This document shows, piece by piece, positions 39,382 to 48,522 of a DNA stretch of 64,000 nucleotides. Origin of the DNA: Streptomyces shenzhenensis. Lineage in GTDB: Bacteria; Actinomycetota; Actinomycetes; Streptomycetales; Streptomycetaceae. Numbering within the stretch: the first letter of the stretch is position 1; the number at the start of each line of letters is the position of its first letter. The position numbers and the translations under genes are program-made. A model generated the notes under the pieces. That model was not told the DNA's origin, did not search any database, and saw only the letters and a list, made by a program, of their open reading frames with translations. Where the stretch lies: the NCBI RefSeq assembly GCF_021462265.1, contig NZ_JAJONF010000013.1:159617-223616 (forward strand). The letters are read 5' to 3'.

Positions 39382-42300
39382 TCAGAAGAGGGCACCCTCG
39401 GCGCCTTCACCGAAATCCGCACCACCTCGGGCGGCCAGCTGTTCCTTGCGCTTCCGAACAGCCTCCGGGGAGGGCGGGGGCAGGTCGGGGTGCTTCTCCC
39501 TTGCCTTCTTCTCCGTCACTCCCTTGTGCAGGCCGCGGTGAACCTCATCGGCATACGCCTGGTGGTTCAACTGGCGCAGCCGGTCGATGATCTCGGTCCG
39601 GGCGAGCAGGCCGATCGTGTAGCGCGGCCCCTGCTCGGTGCTGTGGAAGCCGTGTTGCAACGGAAACGTCTCGTGAGTCGGGTCGACAGGCGGTGTCTGC
39701 CCCGACTCGTTCAGCAGATCGTGCCATCCGTACGCCTCCACGGTCGCCTTGTCGATCTCCTCGTGGATGGCCCGGAGCTCAACGACCTCGGGGTCCTGAC
39801 AGGCGGAGTCGTGGAACAAGTTGTAAGTAGAGGTGAGGCCTACGTTCCGGGCCTTCATGAGGTCGTCGCGGTAAGTGTACAGGCGGGTTCCGGCGGCACG
39901 GAGTCGGTTGGTCAGCGGGGGACGGACCAGGGTTTCGAAGACGTCGGTGGGGGTGTAGCGGAGGTCACCCTTCATGGTCGACGCGCGGTCGATGGCCCAC
40001 CAGTAGTGCGGGGCGCTGCTGAGGATGGCAAGGAGGGCGGGGTCGTCGGAGGCGAAGACGACAAGCTGTTCACTGAAGACCTGTCCAGTGGGGACCAGCA
40101 CCGGCATGACCACCTTACTTACTCGCGCCACGACCAAGCAGTGATCCAGATCCTCAATCGCCGCATACATTCCCGGCGCGCGTTCGGCAAATTGCCACCA
40201 ACGGTCACGTCGAGCTGCCCGATTGTTGAGAGCACGCTCCGGCTTGACCTCCCGCAAGACCTTGCCGTAAGCCTTGGGGTATTTCATGGCCACCTCTTCA
40301 GCCCATCCTTTAAAGAAAATAATCCATCGCCCAGGAGGCCGCCCCGTCTTCTGATTGAGATCTTGTCCGTTCAAGTAAGGGAAAAGAACTTCGCCATATA
40401 TCGCGTTCTCAGCAATCCACTTCCTTGCCTCCGTCACAGGCAAGGTAAACCCGAGACTGTCAGCCTTGCTCCCATTGAAGGAAAGATCAGCGTTGCACTT
40501 AAGACGCTCCCCCCATGAGGACATTCTCGTCGACGCACCGAGTGACGAAGAAATACCGCGCGCAACAGCAGAGCCGTCCAAGAGGATCAAAGAAGAATCC
40601 GCCGATATCTGATTGGTAGTCCAGACGGCGCAATATTCCAACGCCGCAGACCTCGACGGCCACCTCTCGCTCTTGATCGCCCGCCGAATTTGCACTCCGC
40701 GCTCGATCAACTGATCGAGCCCTACTTCGCGAGTATCGCCTTGCGCTAGGGTATTGGTAGCAATCAACCCACTCTGCCCCTGCGAATTCAACAAATAATT
40801 TACCCGCAGAGTGAAATACGCCACGAGGTCGGCGTTGCCGCGCGTACCGTGCGCAGAATAGTCAACCAGGCACTCTCGGTACGCCTCCCCAAAAGCACCT
40901 GTGATTTTACTGCCTCCCAGAAAAGGAGGGTTCCCCACGATTGCATCGAACCCACCCCGTTGCGTAAACACCTCCGGAAACACCAGCGGCCAATGCACCG
41001 GCCGCCTCTCCAGCGCCCCCTCCGGCAGCTCAGCCCCCAGCCACTCCTCCGCCCGAGCCCGCGCCTGACGCACCACCTCGGAGTCGTCCTCGACCCCGTC
41101 CTCCATGATCCGCTGGACGGTCCACGCCGCCTGCGGGAACAGGTCCCGGACCCGCTCGCCGCCGTCCTCCGCGTACCAAGGCACCCGTCCCGAAGCACAA
41201 GTGGCCAGCGCCGCGCCCGCGATCAGGTCACCCACCAGTCGCAGCCGCCGCGAGTGCCGGTTGACCTCTTCCAGCCGCTCCCGCTTCCTCTTCAGCGCCG
41301 GCAGGTCGACGCCCTTGATGGCGGTGATCGCCAGGCGCTCGCGCGTGAGCTGGTCCACCAACTGCCGGGCCTGCTCTGCCAGGATGTCGGTCTGCTGCTT
41401 CGGCTTCATGTGGACGCCCTGGATCTGCTCCATGCAGTGCACGCCGAGCAGCGAGTCGCCGCACACGAGTCGGTCGTCCAGGAACGTGAACGGGCGCCCC
41501 GGGTCCATCGACACCAGCCACAGCGACAGCTTGGCCATCTCCACGGCCATGGGGTTGATGTCCACGCCGTACAGGCAGTGCTCGATGATCTGGCGGCGGG
41601 CCTCGATGACCACCGGGTCCTGTTCCGCGTCGGCCGCCGTCACGGCCTCCACGGCTCGCCCGGCGCGGTAGGCCATCGCGTCGGTGCGGCCCTCGTTCTC
41701 CCATGCCTCTATCAGGCGGTCGCCCAGGTAGCGGCAGGCCGCCACCAGGAACGCCGCCGAACCCATCGCTATGTCTGCGACCTTGAGGTCCAGGATCTGC
41801 TCGGAGGACTTCAGCCGCCACTCCCCCGTGTCCGCCGTCTGGAGCGGGCCCGGCTCGTACACCAGGGGCTCCAGCGCGTGCAGCACGACCTCCTCCGCGA
41901 GGAAGCGGGGGGTGTAGTGCGTGCCGGTGTTCTTCCGGAAGGAGGACTCGGTGACGTACAAGGCGCCGTTCGGGATGACCGTCGGCAGGCCGCGCAGGTC
42001 GTCGCGGAGGATGCCGGCGAACGGCAGCAGCCGCTCTGTCAGGCCGGCGTGGCTCTTGGTCACCGCGTTCAGGCGGCGACGCGTCTCCGCCGCAGCCTCG
42101 GCCGCCACCGGGGCGAGCTTCTTCTCCAACTGGCCCGCCGTCGCGGGCGGCTTCGGGTCCTTCCACTTCTCGTGGATGGCCTTCGCCAGCGCCTTCAGCG
42201 AACCGCCGGACTTCGCCGCCAGGGACTCCAGCTCCCGCAGCGGCACCTCGTGTTCCAGGCCCTCGGGGCCGATCAGCCCCACCATGTGTTCGGTCGCGCG

Positions 42301-43701
42301 GCGGCCGTCGAACGAAAGCAGGCCCTCGTAGACGTAGCCGATCTGCTCGACGTCCAGCGCGCGGAAGCTGAGCGTGCGGACCTCGCGGTCCTTGCCCTTG
42401 CCGACGCGGACCTCCTGCACGGCCTGGAGCATGTGCAGGACCGTGCGGTCGTCTATCGGGAGGAGCGGGGTGGTGCGCTCCAGCCAGGGGTAGGCGTCGG
42501 GGTCGAAGATCGAGCCGTCGTAGGCCGGGAGGTGGAGGCCGGAGCCGGGGTGGTCCACTCCCCCGTGCACGGCGTGGAACAGGGCTATCAGGCGGTGCCA
42601 GGCCGACCTGGTGTGCTCCAGCGACGCCTCGCCCTCCTCGTCGGCGCGGGCCTTCAGCTCGTCGCGGAGGAAGCGGGCGGAGTACGACCGGGCGTACACC
42701 TCGTTGTCCGCCGGGAGCAGGCCGCGTTCCTCGGCGAAGAGCAGGAACACGATGCGCATCATCACGGCGACCGAGGCACGGTACACCTCGCCGGCGCTGA
42801 CACCCGTGGCGTGCAGGCCGGGGGCGCCGTCCTCCATCGCGCGTACGTCCGCGCGGCCGATCGCGTCCACGAGCAGCTCCACCGCCTGGCGGACCTGGAC
42901 GCCGAGTGCCTCGGTGACGTCCTCGCCCGCCGCGAGGCTGGCCTTGAGCAGGCCCACCAGGGTCTCGGGCTCGTCGTACTCGAAGAAGCGGCGGCGGCGC
43001 AGCAGCGAGACGAAGGCGCGGACGACGTTGCGTTCGGCGGCCTCGTTCCAGCCGATCGCGTCGAAGACGGCCGTGGTCGTCACGCCGCCGAGCGGTGCCC
43101 ACACCAGGCACCACCAGCGGCCGTCGGTGACCAGGCCGAGCGGCACGCCGTGGTGGCGGAGCAGGCGGGCGAGGCGGTCGGCCGGGGCCGCGGCCCAGTC
43201 GCCGCCACCGCCGGCCCGCGCGGTGGGCGCGGTGCCGGCCGGGACCGTCATGCCGAGCAGCCGGACCCGCTTGGCGGCGGCCTCGGTGCTGGGCTCGGTG
43301 GCGAGGTCGGTGCCCGGGTCGGCGAGGGCGAAGTCGGGGCGGACCTCGGTGTTGTGCTCGGCGACGCGGAGGGTGAGACGGTCGAGGCCGTGGTGCTCGG
43401 ACTGGCCCACGCGGAGCGTCAGGGCGTCGTTCCAGCCGAGGAGGCGGCTCAGGATGTACGCCACCCACTCGTCGCGGCCCGCGGTGGTGTCGGTCTGCCA
43501 GTCGGCGTGGCGTGCGCGCAGCCGGGCCCGTTCGTCCTTCTCCAGCGCGTCGAGCTGGGGCCAGGCGCGCAGCAGGACGGGCATGGTGAGGAAGGGGCCG
43601 GAGACCTCGGTGAGGTCCAGCCACTCCTGGTGCTGGCGGCGGCCGTCGGCGGCCTGGGCCTTGGCTGCGGCTATGCCGGAGCTCGCAGGGCGGGGGCTCA
43701 T
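39382..43701 (-). CDS. drmMI: DISARM class I N6-adenine methyltransferase DrmMI
   Basis: A 1439-residue adenine methyltransferase. The N-terminal ~560 residues are a support domain. SAM motif I is DIAMGSAAFLVAAC near residue 640 and the catalytic NPPF (FDAIVGNPPFLGG) is near 920. The C-terminal third holds the target-recognition region, with YLNGQDLNQKTGRPPGRWII typical of large restriction methylases. DrmMI marks host DNA as self in class I DISARM. ATG 43701 overlaps the drmD stop (ATGA). The stretch 40240-40960 (residues ~915-1150) is far lower in GC than the rest, including samples at 45-55%, which suggests recent exchange of the recognition domain. It is separated from drmA by 27.6 kb. 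Confidence 0.92.
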   Translation of the reverse strand: MSPRPASSGIAAAKAQAADGRRQHQEWLDLTEVSGPFLTMPVLLRAWPQLDALEKDERARLRARHADWQTDTTAGRDEWVAYILSRLLGWNDALTLRVGQSEHHGLDRLTLRVAEHNTEVRPDFALADPGTDLATEPSTEAAAKRVRLLGMTVPAGTAPTARAGGGGDWAAAPADRLARLLRHHGVPLGLVTDGRWWCLVWAPLGGVTTTAVFDAIGWNEAAERNVVRAFVSLLRRRRFFEYDEPETLVGLLKASLAAGEDVTEALGVQVRQAVELLVDAIGRADVRAMEDGAPGLHATGVSAGEVYRASVAVMMRIVFLLFAEERGLLPADNEVYARSYSARFLRDELKARADEEGEASLEHTRSAWHRLIALFHAVHGGVDHPGSGLHLPAYDGSIFDPDAYPWLERTTPLLPIDDRTVLHMLQAVQEVRVGKGKDREVRTLSFRALDVEQIGYVYEGLLSFDGRRATEHMVGLIGPEGLEHEVPLRELESLAAKSGGSLKALAKAIHEKWKDPKPPATAGQLEKKLAPVAAEAAAETRRRLNAVTKSHAGLTERLLPFAGILRDDLRGLPTVIPNGALYVTESSFRKNTGTHYTPRFLAEEVVLHALEPLVYEPGPLQTADTGEWRLKSSEQILDLKVADIAMGSAAFLVAACRYLGDRLIEAWENEGRTDAMAYRAGRAVEAVTAADAEQDPVVIEARRQIIEHCLYGVDINPMAVEMAKLSLWLVSMDPGRPFTFLDDRLVCGDSLLGVHCMEQIQGVHMKPKQQTDILAEQARQLVDQLTRERLAITAIKGVDLPALKRKRERLEEVNRHSRRLRLVGDLIAGAALATCASGRVPWYAEDGGERVRDLFPQAAWTVQRIMEDGVEDDSEVVRQARARAEEWLGAELPEGALERRPVHWPLVFPEVFTQRGGFDAIVGNPPFLGGSKITGAFGEAYRECLVDYSAHGTRGNADLVAYFTLRVNYLLNSQGQSGLIATNTLAQGDTREVGLDQLIERGVQIRRAIKSERWPSRSAALEYCAVWTTNQISADSSLILLDGSAVARGISSSLGASTRMSSWGERLKCNADLSFNGSKADSLGFTLPVTEARKWIAENAIYGEVLFPYLNGQDLNQKTGRPPGRWIIFFKGWAEEVAMKYPKAYGKVLREVKPERALNNRAARRDRWWQFAERAPGMYAAIEDLDHCLVVARVSKVVMPVLVPTGQVFSEQLVVFASDDPALLAILSSAPHYWWAIDRASTMKGDLRYTPTDVFETLVRPPLTNRLRAAGTRLYTYRDDLMKARNVGLTSTYNLFHDSACQDPEVVELRAIHEEIDKATVEAYGWHDLLNESGQTPPVDPTHETFPLQHGFHSTEQGPRYTIGLLARTEIIDRLRQLNHQAYADEVHRGLHKGVTEKKAREKHPDLPPPSPEAVRKRKEQLAARGGADFGEGAEGALF

Positions 43702-46700
43702 CGGCGGGCCTCCTTTGCGGGAACGACGAAGACGACGGCGGCGGGGAAGAGGTGGGAGCGGGGCTCGCGGTAGCGGGCGGCGATGGCGGCGAGTTCGCGC
43801 TCGCGCTCGGCCGGGATGCCTTCGAGGCGTTCCCGCCAGCGGCGGCGGTCGTCCTCGAACTGGCGGCGCTCGTGGCCGGTCAGTTCGTGGGTGGACAGCA
43901 GGGCGAGCTGTTCGCCGTCGCCGTCGCCCTCCTCCTTGAGCTTGGCGCGCAGTGTGGCCTCGAAGCGGTCGAGGGTGGCGGTGATACGGCGCTCCTCCTC
44001 GGCCCGGCGGTCGGCGAGCCGACTCTCCAACTGGCGGCCGAGTTCGGCGGCGCGGGCCTCCAGGGAGCGGTAGAGCGGGTCGCGGAGCACCGGCCAGGCC
44101 TCGGTGAGTTCCCTGCGCAGGTGCGGGGCTGCCTCGGTGCCCTCGGTGAGCGCCTGGGAGAGGGCCCGGCCCTGCTCGTTCACCGACTCCCAGCGGCGGA
44201 AGCGGCCGGTGTCGCCGAACCAGCCGCCCGCGTACAGGACTTCCTCGTGCAGGCGGGTGCCGTCGGTGCCGACGAGCACGTAGCGGGCGTAGGCGGAGAC
44301 CAGGGTGGTCGTCACCGCCGGGTCGTCGGTCACCACGGCGGTGACGCGGCTGAGGCCGACCGAGTCGGCGTTCCAGACGGCGGCGGTGAGCAGGCGCGTG
44401 GACAGGGCGACGAGGGGGTGCTTGAGGTGGGCGAGGACCACGTCGTCGCCGGCCTGCGCGGCCACCGCGGGGGAGAACGTGAGCGGGCGCTGCTCGCCTT
44501 CGCGGAGTTTGTGGGCGAGGCCGCGGGTGGCGCGCTCCCAGCTTCCGGAGAGGGGCTGCACCTCGAAGAGGTCGCCGGGCTCGAAGTGTTCGGCGCGGGA
44601 GTCGGAGGGCAGGAGCGGCGGCTGGTGGTCGAGGGCGAGGGCGGTGTCCACGACGCGCTTGACGTTGGCCGGGGTCAGGCCGAGGGCGGTCACGGTGCCC
44701 TCGTACTGGTCGGCGAGCCGCTTGGTCTGGGCGGTGACGTTCTGCTCGGGCGCGACCTCGCCGCCGGTGCGGCGGCCCTTGATGGGCTTGGGGCGCGCGT
44801 TCTCGATGTCGACGGGGGCGGTGTCGCCGGTCATGCGGCGCTGTACGGCGTCGGCGAGGACGGCGTTGACGGAGCCGAGGTCGTGCTCCATGCGCGCGAC
44901 CTTCTTGGCGACGCGGGAGAGGAATTCGAGGTCGGCCTCGTAGGAGCCGGCCTGGGCCTGCTGCCAGCCGGAGCCGATGAAGTGGGTGATCTCCGGGTCC
45001 TGCTGCTGGCCCCAGCGGTCGATGCGGCCGATGCGCTGTTCGAGCTTGTTGGGGTTGAAGGGTATGTCGTAGTTGATCAGGCGGTGGCAGTGGTTCTGGA
45101 GGTCGATGCCCTCGCCGGCGGCGTCGGTGGCGAGCAGGATGCGCACCTTGCCCTCCTCGCGGGAGGGGTCGGCCTGGAAGCCGAGGCGGATGCGCTCGCG
45201 CTCCTCGGCGGACAGGCCGCCGTGGAGGCGTTCGACGCAGCCGCCGTCGGTCAGTTCCTCCTGCTGGAGGAGGTCGTGGAGCCATTCCTGGGTGTCGCGG
45301 TACTCGGTGAAGACGACGACCCGTTCGTTCGTCCAGTGCTTGCCGTCGGGCGTCCGGCATATCGCCTTGAGCGCGCGGATGAAGGCCTCCGCCTTCGAGT
45401 CGGGGGCGGCCTCGTGGGTGAGGGCCCAGCGCTCCATCTCCCGCAGCAGGTCCAGTTCCCGGCCGTCCTCGGCGGGCGTGAGCGAGGTGGAGCGGGTCAG
45501 GGCGTCGTCCTCGGCGTCGACGAGGCCGGTGTCGTCCAGGTCGGCGACGAGGTCGGCGAACTCCTCCAGCCACTCGGGGACGTCGGCGGCGGCCGCGCGT
45601 CCCTTCGCCGGGCCGGTGTCCTCCAGGTGGGAGAGGTAGACCCGGACGGTGTGCAGGAAGGCGGCCGGGGAGGAGAACAGGCGCTTCTTCAGCAGCAGGG
45701 TCACCAGGTCGGCGGCGCGGCGCCCGCCCCGGGCCTTCGGGGTGAGCTTCCTGCGGCGCTGCTCGGCGAACTCCCCCAGCAGGCCGTGGATCTCGTGTTC
45801 CTGCGGCGTGTAGTCGACGGGGAGTTCACGGGTGCGGCGGGTGCGGAAGCGAGGTGTGCCGTCGGCGTTGGTGACGGTCGACTTCAGGCGTCGTACGACG
45901 GTGTCCTTCAGGGCTTCCTTGTCGGGGTCGACGCCGCGGGCGAACCGCTGGTCGTCGATGAGTTCGAGCAGGGCCGTGTAGGACTCGGGGTAGCCGTTGT
46001 GCGGGGTGGCGGAGAGGAAGAGGCGGTGCTCGAAGTGCGGGACGAGGCGCCGGATCAGCTTGGTCTGCTGGGAGTCGACGGCGTACACCTGCTTGGGCGC
46101 GGCGGGCGCGACGTGGTGGGCCTCGTCGAGGACGAGCAGGTCGAAGAACCGCTTGTGCTCGCCGTCGGGGCTCTCCTCGGGGGCGCCGATGACCTCGTCG
46201 AGGAGGCGCTGGGCCTTCTGGCCGCGCAGCCAGGGCAGGGAGACGATGGTGAGGGGGTGGACGCGGAAGGGGTTCGCGGCCGTGCCGTGGGTGCGGCGCA
46301 GGCGGGCGCAGTGCTCGGAGTCGACGATGGTGAACTCCAGGCCGAACTTCTCGGCCATCTCGTCACGCCATTTGAGGGTCAGGCCCGCCGGGCAGACCAC
46401 CATGGCGCGGCGGGCCCGGCCGCGCAGCAGGAGTTCCTGGACGACGAGTCCGGCCTCGATGGTCTTGCCGAGGCCGACGTCGTCGGCGAGGAGGAGGTTG
46501 ACGCGGGGGGCGCCGACGGCGCGGGAGACCGGCTCCAACTGGTACGGCTCGACGGCGACACCGGAACGGAACGGCGCCTGGAGGGTCCTGGCGTCGGCGG
46601 AGGCGACGGCGGACCAGCGGACGGCGTCGAGGAACGCGGCGAGGCGGTTCGGGGAGTCGTAGGAGTCGGTGGAGGCGTCGGGGAGGGAGCCGGCGGGCAG

Positions 46701-46943
46701 CACCCGGCGGCCGGGCTCCACCTCCCAGATGACCGAGAGGGTGTCGCCGAAGCGGCCGTCGGCGACGGACTGGAGGTGGACCAGGGTCGCGCCCCGGCGG
46801 GCGTCGTCGCCGTCGCCGGCTCGCGGGGAGGGCTCGACCCGGGCCACCACCCACGACTGTCCGCGGACTTCGACGAGGTTCCCTTCCTCGGGGAGCTGTT
46901 CGGCCCCCGTCCGCTCGGTCGCACGCTGAACTGCCGACGTCAT
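43698..46943 (-). CDS. drmD: DISARM class I SNF2-type helicase DrmD
   Basis: A 1081-residue SNF2-family ATPase. Walker A is LLADDVGLGKTIEAGLVV near residue 150, then LVLDEAHHVAP, LFLSATPHNGYPESY, and motifs V-VI AGEGIDLQNHCHRLINYDIP and NKLEQRIGRIDRWGQ. A long C-terminal coiled-coil/helical part ends in RREFEDDRRRW-like charged helices. Presence of DrmD with DrmMI defines class I DISARM. The N-terminus begins MTSAVQRATERTGAEQLPEE. Shared palindrome site 8 lies ~100 bp upstream, so both halves of the split system carry the same element. Confidence 0.93.
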   Translation of the reverse strand: MTSAVQRATERTGAEQLPEEGNLVEVRGQSWVVARVEPSPRAGDGDDARRGATLVHLQSVADGRFGDTLSVIWEVEPGRRVLPAGSLPDASTDSYDSPNRLAAFLDAVRWSAVASADARTLQAPFRSGVAVEPYQLEPVSRAVGAPRVNLLLADDVGLGKTIEAGLVVQELLLRGRARRAMVVCPAGLTLKWRDEMAEKFGLEFTIVDSEHCARLRRTHGTAANPFRVHPLTIVSLPWLRGQKAQRLLDEVIGAPEESPDGEHKRFFDLLVLDEAHHVAPAAPKQVYAVDSQQTKLIRRLVPHFEHRLFLSATPHNGYPESYTALLELIDDQRFARGVDPDKEALKDTVVRRLKSTVTNADGTPRFRTRRTRELPVDYTPQEHEIHGLLGEFAEQRRRKLTPKARGGRRAADLVTLLLKKRLFSSPAAFLHTVRVYLSHLEDTGPAKGRAAAADVPEWLEEFADLVADLDDTGLVDAEDDALTRSTSLTPAEDGRELDLLREMERWALTHEAAPDSKAEAFIRALKAICRTPDGKHWTNERVVVFTEYRDTQEWLHDLLQQEELTDGGCVERLHGGLSAEERERIRLGFQADPSREEGKVRILLATDAAGEGIDLQNHCHRLINYDIPFNPNKLEQRIGRIDRWGQQQDPEITHFIGSGWQQAQAGSYEADLEFLSRVAKKVARMEHDLGSVNAVLADAVQRRMTGDTAPVDIENARPKPIKGRRTGGEVAPEQNVTAQTKRLADQYEGTVTALGLTPANVKRVVDTALALDHQPPLLPSDSRAEHFEPGDLFEVQPLSGSWERATRGLAHKLREGEQRPLTFSPAVAAQAGDDVVLAHLKHPLVALSTRLLTAAVWNADSVGLSRVTAVVTDDPAVTTTLVSAYARYVLVGTDGTRLHEEVLYAGGWFGDTGRFRRWESVNEQGRALSQALTEGTEAAPHLRRELTEAWPVLRDPLYRSLEARAAELGRQLESRLADRRAEEERRITATLDRFEATLRAKLKEEGDGDGEQLALLSTHELTGHERRQFEDDRRRWRERLEGIPAERERELAAIAARYREPRSHLFPAAVVFVVPAKEARR

Positions 46944-47039
46944 GAGCGCTGTTCCCCTCAGTGTCTCCTGCGCCGTCCGTAGACCGTGACCTGTCTCCCC
47001 ACCGGAACGGCGCGACGGAGCGTAACACGATCTGTCAAC

Positions 47040-47056
47040 TGTGAACAGAGCTCACA
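47040..47056 (-). promoter_or_regulatory. Shared 17-bp palindrome, site 8 (drmD promoter region)
   Basis: The plus strand reads TGTGAACAGAGCTCACA, one of the most symmetrical copies; the complement ends in TGTTCACA. A TTGACA (47037-47032, minus strand) abuts it, but no good -10 is visible. It lies ~97 bp before drmD and is in the 142-bp gap after the kinase gene. Confidence 0.68.
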
Positions 47057-47085
47057 CCCTTGATGTGCAATCGATATGCCACACT

Positions 47086-48342
47086 TCAGCCCATCCGCCC
47101 CAGCCGCTGCAGCAGCGCCCGGCTGCGCCCGTGCCCGGAAGCAGGCATGACGGCGTCCTCCTCGTCGGCCAGGCGGCGCAGCAGTTCCTCGGCGGCATGT
47201 CTTTCGCCGGTGCGGATCAGCAGGACGGCGATCTCGTAGCGGGTGTCCGACACCGCGGGGTGGCCCGGTCCGAGCAGGCTGCGTTGTTCGGCGAGGACGG
47301 ACTTCAGCTCGTCCAAGGCATCCCGGGTGCGGCCGAGCGCGCCCAGGCACAGGGCGGCTCCGGACCGCGCGGCGAGCGTGCCCGCGCGGTCGAGGCCGGG
47401 CGCGGCCATCAGTCCCCGGTACTCCTCGAGGGCGTGAGCCGGACGGCCGGCGCGGCGCAGGGCCTCGATCTCGGCCAGACGTGGATGAGGGGGCGTCGAC
47501 TCGGCAGCGGAAGCCGGTCGGGGTGCCCAGGCCGTGAGCAGGGCCGCCACCTCGGCGGCCGAGCCGGGCCGGTCCTCGGGCCTCTTCTCCAGCAGACGCT
47601 CGACCAGGGTCCGCAGACCGTCGGGCACATCGGGGCGGCGGTCGGTGAGCGGCGGGACGGGCTCGTTGGCATGCCGGTGGTACAGCATGAAGGGGCTGCC
47701 GTCGGTGAACGGCGGTGTACCGGTGAGGAGTTCGTACAGGACACAGCCCAGCGAGTAGAGGTCGCTGGCGGGCACCGTGCGGCCCACGGCCTGTTCGGGC
47801 GCCATGTAGACGACCGTGCCCGGGGTGGCGTTGGAGGCCGTGAAATGCGTTTCGCCGGACTGCGGTTCCAGGGCTGCGGCCACCCCGAAATCAAGGACCT
47901 TGATGTCTCCGTCCGGGGTGATCATCAGGTTCGACGGTTTGAGGTCGCGGTGCACGACGCCCTGACCGTGGGCGTAGGAGAGCACTTCGGCTGTACGGAG
48001 GGCGACGTCCGCCGCCTGCTCGATGCCGAGCGGTCCGTCGTTCTTGAGGACGGCGTCCAGGGCTCGGCCGGGGATGAGATCCATGACCAGGTACAGCTCG
48101 CCTTCGTGGTTGCCGTGGTCGTGGACGGCGGGGACACCCGGATGGCGCAGGCGGCCGGTCAGGCGGATCTCGCGCAGGAAGCGGCGTTCCAGCGTGCCGG
48201 GTTCGGCACCGCGGCCGCGGGTCGCCAGGAGTTTGACGGCCACGTCGCGGTGATGGTCACGGTCGTACGCCGCCCAGACGACGCCCATGCCGCCGCGGCC
48301 CAATTCGTGCGTGAGCTCGTACCGCCCAAGGCTTCGCCCCAT
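47086..48342 (-). CDS. Soluble Ser/Thr protein kinase with TPR-like C-terminus
   Basis: A 418-residue Hanks-type kinase: glycine loop ELGRGGMGVVWAA, VAVKLL lysine, VVHRDLKPSNLM catalytic loop, DFGVAAAL and VVYMAPEQAVG, so predicted active. Residues ~290-415 form helical TPR-like repeats (AEIEALRRAGRPAHALEEYR, LGALGRTRDALDELKSVLAE). There is no membrane segment or PASTA domain, unlike PknB. It lies upstream of drmD on the same strand. Kinases act in several anti-phage systems (Pgl, Stk2), so a defence role is reasonable but inferred. Confidence 0.88.
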   Translation of the reverse strand: MGRSLGRYELTHELGRGGMGVVWAAYDRDHHRDVAVKLLATRGRGAEPGTLERRFLREIRLTGRLRHPGVPAVHDHGNHEGELYLVMDLIPGRALDAVLKNDGPLGIEQAADVALRTAEVLSYAHGQGVVHRDLKPSNLMITPDGDIKVLDFGVAAALEPQSGETHFTASNATPGTVVYMAPEQAVGRTVPASDLYSLGCVLYELLTGTPPFTDGSPFMLYHRHANEPVPPLTDRRPDVPDGLRTLVERLLEKRPEDRPGSAAEVAALLTAWAPRPASAAESTPPHPRLAEIEALRRAGRPAHALEEYRGLMAAPGLDRAGTLAARSGAALCLGALGRTRDALDELKSVLAEQRSLLGPGHPAVSDTRYEIAVLLIRTGERHAAEELLRRLADEEDAVMPASGHGRSRALLQRLGRMG

Positions 48343-48522
48343 CGCGCCCCGCCCCCACTCCCGACGCTCCCCGCGCCCGCCGCCTCCCGGCGGCCGGGGA
48401 CGTCACGGCACCCGGCCGACGAGATCATTGTGTCACCGGCTCACGGCGCTCCCAGCCCTTGGGTACCCAGAAAGATGATTCCTACAACCACCCGCCGGGG
48501 CGGCCAGGAACGGGGGCACGCA

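Noticed and set aside
43698..45573. Upstream extension of the drmMI frame into drmD
   Set aside because: The open frame continues from drmMI, but the extension is arginine/proline-rich shadow sequence. ATG 43701 with the ATGA overlap is the real start.
43752..46982. A 1076-codon plus-strand open frame opposite drmD
   Set aside because: It is the antisense shadow of drmD: glycine/valine/alanine-rich with no motif, while the minus strand has complete SNF2 motifs.
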